From Flavobacterium johnsoniae UW101 (lineage in GTDB: Bacteria > Bacteroidota > Bacteroidia > Flavobacteriales > Flavobacteriaceae): a stretch of 64,000 nt of DNA. Position 1 is the first letter of the stretch, and each line of letters starts with the position of its first letter. The stretch spans positions 930,001 through 994,000 of the forward strand of contig NC_009441.1 in NCBI RefSeq assembly GCF_000016645.1, in the 5' to 3' direction. Below are positions 1-8,779 of the stretch, in pieces. The notes under the pieces are model-generated. The model had not been told where the DNA came from. It ran no database searches and saw nothing but the letters and a program-made list of their open reading frames with translations. Both the position numbers and the translations under genes were made by a program.

Positions 1-1483
1 TCAAAGCACTATTAAACTGTGGAGAACCTGGTTCAAATCTAGGAGATCCTGTTGGCTTTGGAATAAATGAAATTTGAGCAGGCAGCACATTATAATCTGC
101 GAAATTTCTTGCAATTGCAGCAGATTCGTTTGCATTTGTACCCATTACTGCTCCAGCATATTGATAAGCCGTTGCATAATTCGTAAACCATTCAGTATCT
201 GATTTTGCCGCTCTGTTAACATTCCATGCTGCAAATCTCATATCATAAGAATTTCCGGCATCTTCACTAGTAAAATAAATACGTCCGAAAAAGTTTTTAC
301 CCTTTACTTCAAATTTACCTTGCTGCATTAAGAAATCTTTTAAAGCATATCTGTTTGCTCCCTGATAAATTGTACTTCCCATTCCAATTTTATATTGCAA
401 TATAAACTCCGTGTCATCTGCCCAAGGCTTGATGTGAGCACTAAAATCCGCTTTCATACTTTGAACCTTGTTATCTGTTAAGTCCTGCTCACGATAACCC
501 GTTCTGCTAACCTGACCAACATTAGGAATAAAAGTAGTAACCTCGTCACCATAAATATTCAAACCATCATAATTCTGATTCATAGCATGTCCTACAGATC
601 CGCCAGTCATACTTCTTGTATCATTTGCAATCCACTCACTTGCTTCCATGTAAGTAAAATTAGCTTTCATTGCAAAATGTTTTGTAAAGGCTTTTGCCGC
701 TCTAATTCCAAAATCATTATAATCATTTGTACCAGCCGCATCCTGAGACGTCTGCCCATATTTATAGTAAACACTTATCCCTTCATTTGTAAAAGGACTT
801 TTACTGGTCATAAACATAATCCCGTTAAAAGCATTTGCTCCATATAATGCAGAGGAAGCCCCTGGAAGCAACTCTACACTTGCGACATCAATATCTGAAA
901 CTCCAATAAGATTTCCTAAAACGAAATTCAATGCCGGAGATGAGTTGTCCATTCCGTCTACCAGCTGCATAAAGCGAGTATTAGCTACTGTAGCAAAACC
1001 ACGAGTATTTACAGATTTGAAAGAAATACTACTTGTATTAAAATTTACTTCTTTCAAATTTTCTAAACCATCGTAGAAAGTTGCTGCCGTTGTGTTTTTA
1101 ATTTCCTGAAGTCCCATTCGCTCGATAGTAACAGGCGACTCGATTACACGCTCAGGTGTTCTCGAAGCCGAAACTACAATTTCATCCAGCTTAGTTTCTT
1201 CATCTTTTAAAATCACATTTACTTTTTGATTTGCCGATGTTACACTGATTGTTTTAGATTCAAATCCTACAGCAGAAACTTTTAAGGTAAAAGGCAGTTT
1301 CTCATTTGTAGTTAATTTAAATGATCCGTCAAAATCAGTAGATACACCACTAGTACTTCCAAGCACAACAACATTGGCGCCAGGAATAGATTGTTTGTTA
1401 CCATCTGTAACAGAACCTGTTATTGTATTCTGCGCAAAGGAAATTCCGCTGAAAAACAACATAATTAGCAAGTAGACTCTCAT
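1..1483 (-). CDS. TonB-dependent receptor, N-terminal part (runs off window)
   Basis: Outer-membrane receptor that takes up a nutrient using TonB energy; the substrate cannot be told. Read on the minus strand from ATG 1483-1481, it begins with MRVYLLIMLFFSGISFAQ, a signal peptide cut after SFA. A carboxypeptidase-regulatory-like beta-sandwich follows (about residues 20-95, with GANVVVLGSTSG and TDFDGSFKL). Next come a short linker with LDEIVVSASR and the plug domain (about 115-230, with ELLPGASSALYGANAFNGI). The first barrel strands follow. The frame stays open for about 494 codons to the window edge, so the C-terminal barrel is missing here. It lies downstream of glmS on the same strand but is separated from it by a terminator and an AT-rich gap, so it is probably its own transcription unit. 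The family is certain; the ligand is unknown. Confidence 0.93.
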   Translation of the reverse strand, partial: MRVYLLIMLFFSGISFAQNTITGSVTDGNKQSIPGANVVVLGSTSGVSTDFDGSFKLTTNEKLPFTLKVSAVGFESKTISVTSANQKVNVILKDEETKLDEIVVSASRTPERVIESPVTIERMGLQEIKNTTAATFYDGLENLKEVNFNTSSISFKSVNTRGFATVANTRFMQLVDGMDNSSPALNFVLGNLIGVSDIDVASVELLPGASSALYGANAFNGIMFMTSKSPFTNEGISVYYKYGQTSQDAAGTNDYNDFGIRAAKAFTKHFAMKANFTYMEASEWIANDTRSMTGGSVGHAMNQNYDGLNIYGDEVTTFIPNVGQVSRTGYREQDLTDNKVQSMKADFSAHIKPWADDTEFILQYKIGMGSTIYQGANRYALKDFLMQQGKFEVKGKNFFGRIYFTSEDAGNSYDMRFAAWNVNRAAKSDTEWFTNYATAYQYAGAVMGTNANESAAIARNFADYNVLPAQISFIPKPTGSPRFEPGSPQFNSAL

Positions 1484-1744
1484 TAGGGTTAGTTTTTGGT
1501 TAGTTTTATTACTAGTTTATCTAGCCAAAATACAAATATTTTTAGTATTAATAAAAAATTGTTAAAAAAAACCAATAATAATCGTAATTTTTACAACAAT
1601 ATTAACTATTTCGTAATTAGTTTTATTAAATTAAAATCAATGTTTATTTACAAAATCAACAACAATACTATGCATACATATAAAATTTCATAATATTTTT
1701 GAAGAATCAATAAAAATACATGTTCTAGAAAAAAAATTTGACAA
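1484..1744. other. AT-rich intergenic leader of the TonB-dependent receptor
   Basis: About 260 bases with no convincing gene; an open frame of 65 codons on the plus strand is Asn/Ile/Lys-rich and looks like chance. The composition is extremely AT-rich. The receptor promoter must lie here, but I find no clean TTG/TAnnTTTG pair. Confidence 0.5.
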
Positions 1745-1778
1745 TAAAAAAAAGCGAGACCTAAATCTCGCTTTTTTA
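1745..1778 (-). terminator. Terminator after glmS
   Basis: Stem AAGCGAGA / TCTCGCTT flanked by A and T runs on the two sides, so it can act in both directions. It sits just past the glmS stop and separates that operon from the receptor gene. Confidence 0.85.
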
Positions 1779-1799
1779 ACACTAATGATATTTTAAAAT

Positions 1800-3650
1800 C
1801 TATTCTACTGTAACTGATTTTGCTAAGTTACGCGGCTGATCTACATTACAACCTCTCATAACTGCAATATAGTATGACAGCAATTGTAACGGAATTGTAG
1901 TAATAAGTGGAGACAATGCATCTGAAGTTTCTGGAATTTCAATTACATAATCTGCCAATTCACGAACCTGAATATCTCCTTTAGTAACAACAGCGATAAT
2001 TTTACCGCTTCGTGATTTAATTTCCTGAATGTTACTTACAATTTTATCATAATGACCTTGTTTTGGTGCAATTACAATAACTGGCATTTGCTCATCAATT
2101 AAAGCAATTGGTCCGTGCTTCATTTCTGCAGCAGGATAACCTTCAGCATGAATATAAGAAATCTCTTTAAGCTTTAATGCTCCTTCTAACGCTACCGGAA
2201 AGTTATATCCTCTACCTAAATAAAGACAGTTAGGCGCATCTTTAAATTTAGCCGCAATTTCTTTTGCTCTGTCGTTAGTCTCTAAAGCCTCTAATACTTT
2301 TTCAGGAATTAATTCTAATTCTTGTAAATAAGCATGGAAATCAGGGCTTGACAAAGTTCCTTTTGCTTTTCCTAATCTCAAAGCAATCATCGTTAAAACC
2401 GTGATTTGAGTAGTAAATGCTTTTGTAGAAGCTACTCCAATCTCTGGTCCAGCGTGTGTATAAGCACCTGCATGACTTTCTCTTGAAATAGACGAACCTA
2501 CAACATTACAAACTCCAAATACAAAAGCACCGTTTTCTTTAGCTAATTTAATAGCTGCCATAGTATCTGCCGTTTCTCCAGATTGAGAAATTGCAATTAC
2601 CACATCATCTTTATTAATGATGGGATTTCTGTATCTAAACTCAGACGCATATTCTACTTCAACAGGAATACGTGTAAACTCTTCGAAGATATACTCAGCA
2701 ACTAGACCAGCATGCCATGAAGTTCCACAAGCAACAATCAAAATACGTTTTGCGTTTAAGAATTTTTCAAGATTATCTTCCACACCAGCCATCTGAACAA
2801 TTCCTTCATTTGGATGAAGTCTTCCTCTGTATGTATCTTTAATAACACTTGGCTGCTCGTAAATTTCTTTTAGCATGAAATGATCATAACCTCCTTTTTC
2901 AATCTGTTCCAAATTCAATTGAAGTTCCTGAATATAAGGATCAACTAAAGAGTCATCTTTAATTTTTCTAATTTTAAGAGGTTTGTGCAATCTAATGTTT
3001 GCCATTTCACCATCTTCTAAATATACTGCATTCGAAGTATATTCAATAAACGGAGATGCATCAGAAGCAATGAAGTATTCACCTTCACCCACTCCAATTG
3101 CCAACGGACTTCCTAATCGTGCCGCAACAATTTCATTTGGATTTTTTTTATCAAAAACAGCAATTGCATACGCTCCTAAAACCTGATTTAAAGCAATCTG
3201 AACAGCTTTACCAAGTTTTATGTTTTCTTTTTTCTGAACTTCTTCAATCAGGTTTACCAAAACCTCAGTATCTGTATCAGATTTAAAAGTGTAACCGCGT
3301 TTAATTAACTCTTCTTTCAGCGGTGCATAATTTTCTATAATTCCGTTGTGAATAATCACCAAGTCTCCAGAATTTGAAAGATGTGGATGGGAGTTCACAT
3401 CATTTGGCACTCCGTGGGTTGCCCAGCGGGTATGTCCAATTCCAATATTTCCGTTTATGGTAAATCCTTCTTGTGCTTTAGCTTCAAGATCTAAAACTTT
3501 TCCTTTCGTTTTACAAACTTTTATGCCCGATTCGTCATCGTATAACATAACGCCGGCACTATCATACCCTCTGTACTCAAGACGCTTTAATCCTTTTATT
3601 ACAATAGGATAAGCCTCTCGGTGACCGATATATCCAACAATTCCACACAT
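1800..3650 (-). CDS. glmS: Glutamine--fructose-6-phosphate aminotransferase (isomerizing)
   Basis: Makes glucosamine-6-phosphate from fructose-6-phosphate and glutamine, the first committed step to UDP-GlcNAc for peptidoglycan and lipopolysaccharide. The protein is 616 residues, the normal length. It starts MCGIVGYIG, so the N-terminal nucleophile Cys2 of the Ntn glutaminase domain is exposed after Met removal. Family motifs RGYDSAG, TRWATHG and HNGIIEN follow. The C-terminal half carries two SIS sugar-isomerase domains (CGTSWHAG, SQSGETADT) and ends in LAKSVTVE, the usual active-site tail. It is the last gene of a three-gene minus-strand operon, 9 bases after the DUF4270 gene. I see no glmS ribozyme upstream; that element is mainly a Firmicutes feature. 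Confidence 0.98.
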   Translation of the reverse strand: MCGIVGYIGHREAYPIVIKGLKRLEYRGYDSAGVMLYDDESGIKVCKTKGKVLDLEAKAQEGFTINGNIGIGHTRWATHGVPNDVNSHPHLSNSGDLVIIHNGIIENYAPLKEELIKRGYTFKSDTDTEVLVNLIEEVQKKENIKLGKAVQIALNQVLGAYAIAVFDKKNPNEIVAARLGSPLAIGVGEGEYFIASDASPFIEYTSNAVYLEDGEMANIRLHKPLKIRKIKDDSLVDPYIQELQLNLEQIEKGGYDHFMLKEIYEQPSVIKDTYRGRLHPNEGIVQMAGVEDNLEKFLNAKRILIVACGTSWHAGLVAEYIFEEFTRIPVEVEYASEFRYRNPIINKDDVVIAISQSGETADTMAAIKLAKENGAFVFGVCNVVGSSISRESHAGAYTHAGPEIGVASTKAFTTQITVLTMIALRLGKAKGTLSSPDFHAYLQELELIPEKVLEALETNDRAKEIAAKFKDAPNCLYLGRGYNFPVALEGALKLKEISYIHAEGYPAAEMKHGPIALIDEQMPVIVIAPKQGHYDKIVSNIQEIKSRSGKIIAVVTKGDIQVRELADYVIEIPETSDALSPLITTIPLQLLSYYIAVMRGCNVDQPRNLAKSVTVE

Positions 3651-3659
3651 ATATATTTA

Positions 3660-5276
3660 TTAATTTGGTTTCGTGTAGTAAACCTCAAGCCTTAATCTTT
3701 TATCATCTGGAACAGAAGCTTTTCCGCCATACAAAATTGTACCCAGCGGATTCATGATTGATGCTCTCGGTACTTGCGAAAAGTACTCGTTTGGCTGAAG
3801 TACAATTCTATTTTCCAGAAAATTAGAAGTCGTAATACCAATACTTTCTGTAACAACCAATCCTAAATTAACATTTTTGGCTGTTTTATCTTTTATTAGA
3901 TTTCTAATATATTCTGTAATTCTTATTTTATACGTTTTACCTCTCTTGTTATCTCCAAGATTAATCAATCCTCCAAAAACATATTTAGCCCCTTTAGTAT
4001 CACCCACCGTTAAACTAGTAGTTTGATCTGCATAATAATCGGCTAAAGGCACATTATTAGTTAAATCGTATAAATAAACTCTTTTAGGCTCATCAGCTCC
4101 TGTCATCAAATCAGAGTCAATATTAAAAATCAGGTTAGCCTCGTTAACTTTCCAGTTTTTAGCTCTGATATCATCAAGTTTAGAAGCAAAATCATTAAGC
4201 TTAATAACTGCTGCAGATCCCTGACCTCCTTTTATATACAACCTTTCATCGCCTTCTGTTTTATTTACATTTGATGAACTTATAGCACCTGAATAACCGG
4301 CACTTTTAGCATCTTGCAGTAAATTTGCAGTACCTCCTGAACTTGTTGGATTTACCAAATTAATTACTATTGTTCTTTCTTCTGTAGTTTCAGGAGCATC
4401 AGTTGTAATATCGGTTTTTGCTTTGTAAGTAATTGTAATTTTTCCTTTCGAAAAATCCATCAAAGCCATATTACTTGGACTGCCATCAGCTTTTTCAACT
4501 TTAAAATACAATCCTCTAAAGTATTCCTGAAAAACATCAGTACTCGCTATTTTAGACGCAGGTGCTTTTAAAATTTTGTCTTGAAAAAAAGCGCTATTTA
4601 AATTTAAACGCATTTCTGGAGCTGTATAAGTAGTAGTTTCTTTATCGTTACTATCTTTAGTTACGGTTTTATATTCTTCAGAACTAAAAAAGAACTGGTC
4701 ATTTTGAAACGGCTTAGTTAAATCATCATTTAAACGTGTTCCAACTTTAGCCTGATCAAAAGTAGAATTTTGCGAAGTATAATAATACTGAGGCAGTTCT
4801 GTACCATTACTTGGGAAAGAACTTCTCATTTGATACCCTGACTCATAAACACTTAACTTTAACTTTCCGTTTGCAGGACCGTAAATAGAATCCAATTCAT
4901 AAGTATGGCTTCCATCTGTATTATTTGCCGTTACGTGGCTGAAATAAGGAATACTTAATACCGCACTTTCTATAACAGGATCTTCTCCAATACTTGGTGC
5001 ATAAGCTACAAGCGCAACTTGTGTTACATAGTTAGCTGTTGTTTCTCCAAAAACAGGATTACTATAAATACCTAAAGCACTTGTTGGCAACACATTTGAC
5101 TGCACTGAAGTAACTTCTTGATTATAAGACAAAACATCATATTTTTCAGACTCAAGTCCAAAATGATCATCACCAATTAAATCACCGCCAATCGCATTAA
5201 AATCTTTATCGCATGAATAGAGAAAAACAGCAGTTGCTGCTAATAGAATTTTCTTAATAAAAGAAGTATTGTACAT
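3660..5276 (-). CDS. DUF4270-family surface lipoprotein
   Basis: A 538-residue exported protein of unknown function. The N-terminus MYNTSFIKKILLAATAVF leads to a lipobox with Cys22 (FLYSC), followed by DKDFNAIGGDLIGDD, a start typical of the Bacteroidota DUF4270 family. The body is Ser/Thr/Asn-rich with many beta-strand-like stretches and repeated Tyr/Leu-Tyr-Asp segments. There are no catalytic motifs I recognise. It lies between the short glycogen synthase-like gene (22-base gap) and glmS (9-base gap), which implies co-transcription. The context suggests a link to envelope sugar metabolism, but that is inference only. Confidence 0.85.
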   Translation of the reverse strand: MYNTSFIKKILLAATAVFLYSCDKDFNAIGGDLIGDDHFGLESEKYDVLSYNQEVTSVQSNVLPTSALGIYSNPVFGETTANYVTQVALVAYAPSIGEDPVIESAVLSIPYFSHVTANNTDGSHTYELDSIYGPANGKLKLSVYESGYQMRSSFPSNGTELPQYYYTSQNSTFDQAKVGTRLNDDLTKPFQNDQFFFSSEEYKTVTKDSNDKETTTYTAPEMRLNLNSAFFQDKILKAPASKIASTDVFQEYFRGLYFKVEKADGSPSNMALMDFSKGKITITYKAKTDITTDAPETTEERTIVINLVNPTSSGGTANLLQDAKSAGYSGAISSSNVNKTEGDERLYIKGGQGSAAVIKLNDFASKLDDIRAKNWKVNEANLIFNIDSDLMTGADEPKRVYLYDLTNNVPLADYYADQTTSLTVGDTKGAKYVFGGLINLGDNKRGKTYKIRITEYIRNLIKDKTAKNVNLGLVVTESIGITTSNFLENRIVLQPNEYFSQVPRASIMNPLGTILYGGKASVPDDKRLRLEVYYTKPN

Positions 5277-5298
5277 ATTAAATAATCAAAATTAAATT

Positions 5299-6105
5299 TT
5301 AAAGACCAAACGTTCTGTAGAAATTTGTATACGCTTCAGCGAATGCATCTTTCGTGGCGAAAGGTAAAAAAGGTTTTCCTGAAGATTCTATAAATTTTGT
5401 TAAACTTGGAGAAACATTTGGCGATGCTATAACAACACCATCTGAATGCAATATGCTGGCTTTTAAAATATTTTCGTAGTTCGGAGTTTCAAGATCAGAA
5501 ATTGACTCGTGCGGAACACCATCAAATTTAACCTTATTTATCATCTCCATGTCTAAATTTTCATCAAAAGACTGACCGTAAACCGAAGTGATAATTTTAG
5601 TATCATTAAACAAAGCTTCATTTTTATAATAATGCTTCATATAAATTGGCAGCATTGCAGCAAGCCATCCATGAACGTGAATAATATCCGGAACCCAGTT
5701 TAATTTTTTTACGGTTTCAACAACTCCCTTTGCAAAAAATATAGCGCGTTCATCGTTATCCGGATACAAAGCACCTTCTTCATCTGCAAAAGTTGCCTTG
5801 CGTTTAAAATACTCATCGTTGTCAATAAAATAAACCTGAATTCTTTCTTTTGGGATTGAAGCAACTTTGATAATCAATGGCATATCTAAATCATTCACTA
5901 CCAAATTCATCCCTGAAAGTCTGATCACTTCATGTAATTGATGTCTTCTTTCATTGATATTCCCATATCTTGGCATGAAAATTCTTATCTGACCTCCTTG
6001 ATCATTAATCATTTTAGGAACGTCGTAAGACATTAAAGAAACCTCATTTTCAGCCAGATACGGCACGACTTCAGATGATACGTATAATATCCTCTTATCT
6101 TTCAT
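5299..6105 (-). CDS. Short glycogen/starch synthase-like protein (GT5 N-terminal domain only)
   Basis: Resembles the N-terminal Rossmann half of glycogen synthase GlgA. MKDKRILYVSSEVVPYLAE corresponds to the ADP-glucose synthase start (vSsE.aPf.ktGGL), followed by MPRYGNINERRHQLH and PDIIHVHGWLAAMLPIYMKHYYK, as in the family. At 268 residues it is about half the normal length of roughly 480. The C-terminal GT1-like half that holds most of the nucleotide-sugar contacts is absent, and the KxGGL loop is replaced by ENEVSLMS. Enzyme activity is therefore doubtful; it could be a regulator or a sugar sensor. It is first in an operon with the DUF4270 gene and glmS, and divergent from panC. Confidence 0.75.
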   Translation of the reverse strand: MKDKRILYVSSEVVPYLAENEVSLMSYDVPKMINDQGGQIRIFMPRYGNINERRHQLHEVIRLSGMNLVVNDLDMPLIIKVASIPKERIQVYFIDNDEYFKRKATFADEEGALYPDNDERAIFFAKGVVETVKKLNWVPDIIHVHGWLAAMLPIYMKHYYKNEALFNDTKIITSVYGQSFDENLDMEMINKVKFDGVPHESISDLETPNYENILKASILHSDGVVIASPNVSPSLTKFIESSGKPFLPFATKDAFAEAYTNFYRTFGL

Positions 6106-6143
6106 AATAGTATTTTACTTAATTTTTGGTAATAAAAACGTCG

Positions 6144-6151
6144 CAAAATTA
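6144..6151 (-). promoter_or_regulatory. -7 box for the glycogen synthase-like/DUF4270/glmS operon
   Basis: Minus-strand TAATTTTG fits the Bacteroidota TAnnTTTG box, 39 bases before the start at 6105. No TTG was found at the usual spacing. Confidence 0.45.
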
Positions 6152-6182
6152 CAAAATTTTATGCAGTTTATAACTAATATAT

Positions 6183-6190
6183 TATGTTTG
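6183..6190 (+). promoter_or_regulatory. -7 box for panC
   Basis: TATGTTTG followed by CAC fits TAnnTTTG. It covers the upstream ATG at 6184, so transcription should begin after that ATG and the ATG at 6214 is the likely start of panC. Confidence 0.5.
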
Positions 6191-6213
6191 CACTAAATTT
6201 TAATAATACCGCC

Positions 6214-7062
6214 ATGCATATTTTCTACGGTAAAGTAGCTCTGATAGCCTATTTAAAAACTATCAAAACCGCAAATTCAACTATCGGATTTGTACCCACT
6301 ATGGGAGCTTTACACCAAGGGCATCTGGCTTTAATGCAGCGTTCACTAAAAGAAAATGACGACACTGTTGTAAGTATTTTTGTCAATCCAACTCAGTTTA
6401 ATAACCCTGAAGATCTTGAAAAATATCCTCGAACTCTTGAAGAAGACGTAAAGAAAATGAGAGGATTAAGTGACAAAATAATTTTATACGCTCCTTCTGT
6501 TGAAGATATTTATGAAGGACAGACCGTTTCTCAATCATTTGACTTTGATGGATTAGAAAATCAGATGGAAGGAAAATTCCGTCCAGGACATTTTAACGGA
6601 GTTGGAACTATTGTAAAACGCTTATTCGAAATTGTTACTCCAACCAATGCTTATTTTGGCGAAAAAGATTTTCAGCAGCTTCAAATTGTTAAAAAATTAG
6701 TCGAAAAAAATAATTTACCAGTCAACATTGTAGGCTGTCCTATTTTTAGAGAAGACAATCTTTTAGCCATGAGTTCTCGTAATGAACGTTTGACTCCAGA
6801 AGAAAGAAAAGAAGCTGCGATTATTTACAAAACTTTGACCGAAGCCAAGGAAATATTCCAAAATAGCACGCCTGCCGAAACAATTCAGTTTGTAGAAGAT
6901 GCTTTTAAAGACAATAAAAGATTTGAGCTGGAATATTTCGTAATTGCTGACGAATCTACATTATTATCCATCGATCATAAAATTAAAGACAAAAAGTACC
7001 GTGCGTTTATAGCGGTATTTGTTAATTCTATAAGACTGATTGACACCATTTCATTAAATTAA
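6214..7062 (+). CDS. panC: Pantoate--beta-alanine ligase
   Basis: Joins pantoate to beta-alanine with ATP to make pantothenate, the coenzyme A precursor. From the chosen start (MHIFYGKVALIAYL) it is 282 residues, the family length. The nucleotidyltransferase motif PTMGALHQGH (HxGH) lies near residue 30, followed by FVNPTQFNNPEDLEKYPR, the pantoate site GHFNGVGTIVKRLFEIVTP and YFGEKDFQQLQ. The second ATP motif is MSSRNERL. An ATG 30 bases upstream is rejected because it falls inside a promoter box. It is followed after 14 bases by panD, which makes beta-alanine, so substrate supply and use are encoded together. Confidence 0.96.
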   Translation: MHIFYGKVALIAYLKTIKTANSTIGFVPTMGALHQGHLALMQRSLKENDDTVVSIFVNPTQFNNPEDLEKYPRTLEEDVKKMRGLSDKIILYAPSVEDIYEGQTVSQSFDFDGLENQMEGKFRPGHFNGVGTIVKRLFEIVTPTNAYFGEKDFQQLQIVKKLVEKNNLPVNIVGCPIFREDNLLAMSSRNERLTPEERKEAAIIYKTLTEAKEIFQNSTPAETIQFVEDAFKDNKRFELEYFVIADESTLLSIDHKIKDKKYRAFIAVFVNSIRLIDTISLN

Positions 7063-7072
7063 ATTACCTTTG
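7040..7072 (+). promoter_or_regulatory. Possible internal promoter before panD
   Basis: TTG at 7040-7042, a 22-base spacer, and TACCTTTG at 7065-7072 match the Bacteroidota consensus well. The panD ATG is only 4 bases further on, so a transcript from here would be leaderless or nearly so. Confidence 0.4.
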
Positions 7073-7076
7073 CTGC

Positions 7077-7427
7077 ATGCAAATTCAAGTTATAAAATCA
7101 AAAATTCATCGAGTAAAAGTTACTGGAGCTGATTTAAATTATATTGGCAGTATTACTATTGATGAAACTTTACTGGAAGCCTCAAACATTATTGAAGGCG
7201 AAAAAGTATCTATTGTTAACATTAATAATGGAGAACGTTTTGAAACTTACGCCATAAAAGGAGAAAAAAATTCAGGCGAAATTACACTGAACGGCCCAGC
7301 TGCCAGAAAGGTTCAAAAAGACGACATTATTATTATCATTTCGTATGCAACCCTTGATTTTGAAGAAGCTAAAACCTTCAAACCATGGATCATTTTCCCA
7401 AATGAAAACGATAATTCGTTAACCTAG
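7077..7427 (+). CDS. panD: Aspartate 1-decarboxylase proenzyme
   Basis: Makes beta-alanine from aspartate for pantothenate synthesis, as a pyruvoyl enzyme. The 116 residues match the family. The self-cleavage site is visible as YIGS, Gly24-Ser25; Ser25 becomes the pyruvoyl group after cleavage. Lys9 and Tyr22 and the motif NGERFETYAI (which includes Arg54) are in their usual places, as is LNGPAARKVQKDD (about 70-82) with the conserved GPAAR. It follows panC by 14 bases. Confidence 0.96.
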   Translation: MQIQVIKSKIHRVKVTGADLNYIGSITIDETLLEASNIIEGEKVSIVNINNGERFETYAIKGEKNSGEITLNGPAARKVQKDDIIIIISYATLDFEEAKTFKPWIIFPNENDNSLT

Positions 7428-7508
7428 ATTTCACCCTAAACATTTTTAGATTACCAGCTTTGTCAAAACTATTTTGCACAAACAAATATTCTTTTGCTTT
7501 AATCGAAA

Positions 7509-7563
7509 TATATTTGCGTAAGAATTCATTGCTTTTTTAAAACTCCCAATATCAAAAAAGCAA
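7509..7563 (+). promoter_or_regulatory. -7 box and hairpin upstream of the esterase-like gene
   Basis: TATATTTG at 7509-7516 fits TAnnTTTG. Between it and the gene lies a 10-bp inverted repeat, TTGCTTTTTT (7529-7538) and AAAAAAGCAA (7554-7563), which would form a weak hairpin in the leader. Confidence 0.4.
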
Positions 7564-7624
7564 ATAAAGTATTATATTGCCCTCTATTTCCAATACTTTT
7601 TAATTCACTGAAATGCCACAAATC

Positions 7625-8779
7625 ATGAAAAAAGTTTACCTGCTGATTGCCTTAATTTCTGCTTCTGTTTTTGCTCAGAAAAAATTTGACAACATTAAAT
7701 CTGAAAAACTAGGAGAAGAAAGAAGAATTACCATTGGGCTTCCTGCTTCTTATGAAGCAAAACCAGACAAAAAATATCCCGTTTTATATTTATTAGATGG
7801 AGATTATTTATTTGATCCGTTTTCTGGAGCCGTAAGTTATGGTTCTTATTGGGATGATATTCCGGAAATGATCATCATAGGAATTCATCAAAATAAAGAT
7901 GAAGAACGTTATGACGACACAACAATAGATCAAAATACAGGTTTACCATTCGAAAAAGGAGCAAAATTTTTCGAATTTATAGGAGCTGAATTAGTGCCAT
8001 ATATTGAAAAAAAATATCGCACATCGCCTTTCAGAATAATTGCAGGCCACGATGTAACAGCAAGTTTTGCTAATTTTTATTTATACAAAGAAAACCCGCT
8101 TTTTAGTGCATACATCTGTTTTAGCCCGGAACTTGCTCCAAAAATGGAAGTTAGAATAGCTGAAAAATTTGCCAAAATACAAAAACCAATTTTCTATTAT
8201 CTTTCTGCCGGCGAAGGAGACATCAAAAAAATCAAAGAGCCGATAGAAAAATTAGACAGCAATATTAAAATCGCAAATAATTCGTTAGTGAATTATAAAT
8301 ATGATGTATTCAAAGGCGCAACGCATTATACAGAAGTTTTACATTCAATTCCAAACGCATTATATCAGATATTTGAAGCTTACAGACCTATAAACTCAGC
8401 CGAATACAACAATAAAATTGCAGTTCTTGAAACGGGTTATGCAGATTATCTGGAAAAAAAATACAATATCATGTCTGAAATCTTAGGAGTTCAGATTCCT
8501 GTTAGAATGAGTGATTTTAAAGTAATTGAAAACATTATTTTAAAGAAAAATGCTTACGACGAATTAGGAAAGATGGCCGAAATTGGAAACGTAAATTATC
8601 CAAAAGCCATGTTAGGCGAATATGAATTAGGATTGATGTACGAAAAAATGGGCGATCCAAAACATGCATCTAAAAAATACCAGAATGCTTCTCAAATGGA
8701 GCCAATTGGAGATTTAAACAAAGATTTGATGTATGAGAAAATCGACGAAATGAATACGCTTGCTAAAAAAAGTAAATAA
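7625..8779 (+). CDS. Exported esterase-like alpha/beta hydrolase with an altered nucleophile
   Basis: Related to the esterase D / enterochelin esterase group. From ATG 7625 it starts MKKVYLLIALISASVFAQ, a signal peptide; the ATG 12 bases upstream only adds MPQI. The core includes YPVLYLLDGDYLF and a nucleophile elbow reading IIAGHDVTASF. The Ser expected in GHSxG/A is Asp (codon 8051-8053, residue 143 from this start). A candidate histidine lies in GATHYTEVLHSIP. The C-terminal 100 residues look helical and TPR-like (YELGLMYEKMGDPKHASKKY). It may be inactive or use Asp as the nucleophile. The stop overlaps the radA start as TAATG, so the two are probably translated together. Confidence 0.8.
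   Translation: MKKVYLLIALISASVFAQKKFDNIKSEKLGEERRITIGLPASYEAKPDKKYPVLYLLDGDYLFDPFSGAVSYGSYWDDIPEMIIIGIHQNKDEERYDDTTIDQNTGLPFEKGAKFFEFIGAELVPYIEKKYRTSPFRIIAGHDVTASFANFYLYKENPLFSAYICFSPELAPKMEVRIAEKFAKIQKPIFYYLSAGEGDIKKIKEPIEKLDSNIKIANNSLVNYKYDVFKGATHYTEVLHSIPNALYQIFEAYRPINSAEYNNKIAVLETGYADYLEKKYNIMSEILGVQIPVRMSDFKVIENIILKKNAYDELGKMAEIGNVNYPKAMLGEYELGLMYEKMGDPKHASKKYQNASQMEPIGDLNKDLMYEKIDEMNTLAKKSK

Noticed and set aside
587..847. 86-codon open frame on the plus strand at the left end
   Set aside because: It is the shadow of the TonB-dependent receptor, whose true frame on the minus strand is clear.
3651..3659. glmS ribozyme upstream of glmS
   Set aside because: The gap before glmS is only 9 bases and the preceding sequence is coding, so no ribozyme fits. 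The element is also mostly confined to Firmicutes.
6184..6213. ATG at 6184 as start of panC
   Set aside because: It falls inside the TATGTTTG box, and the extra ten residues are not conserved in the family.
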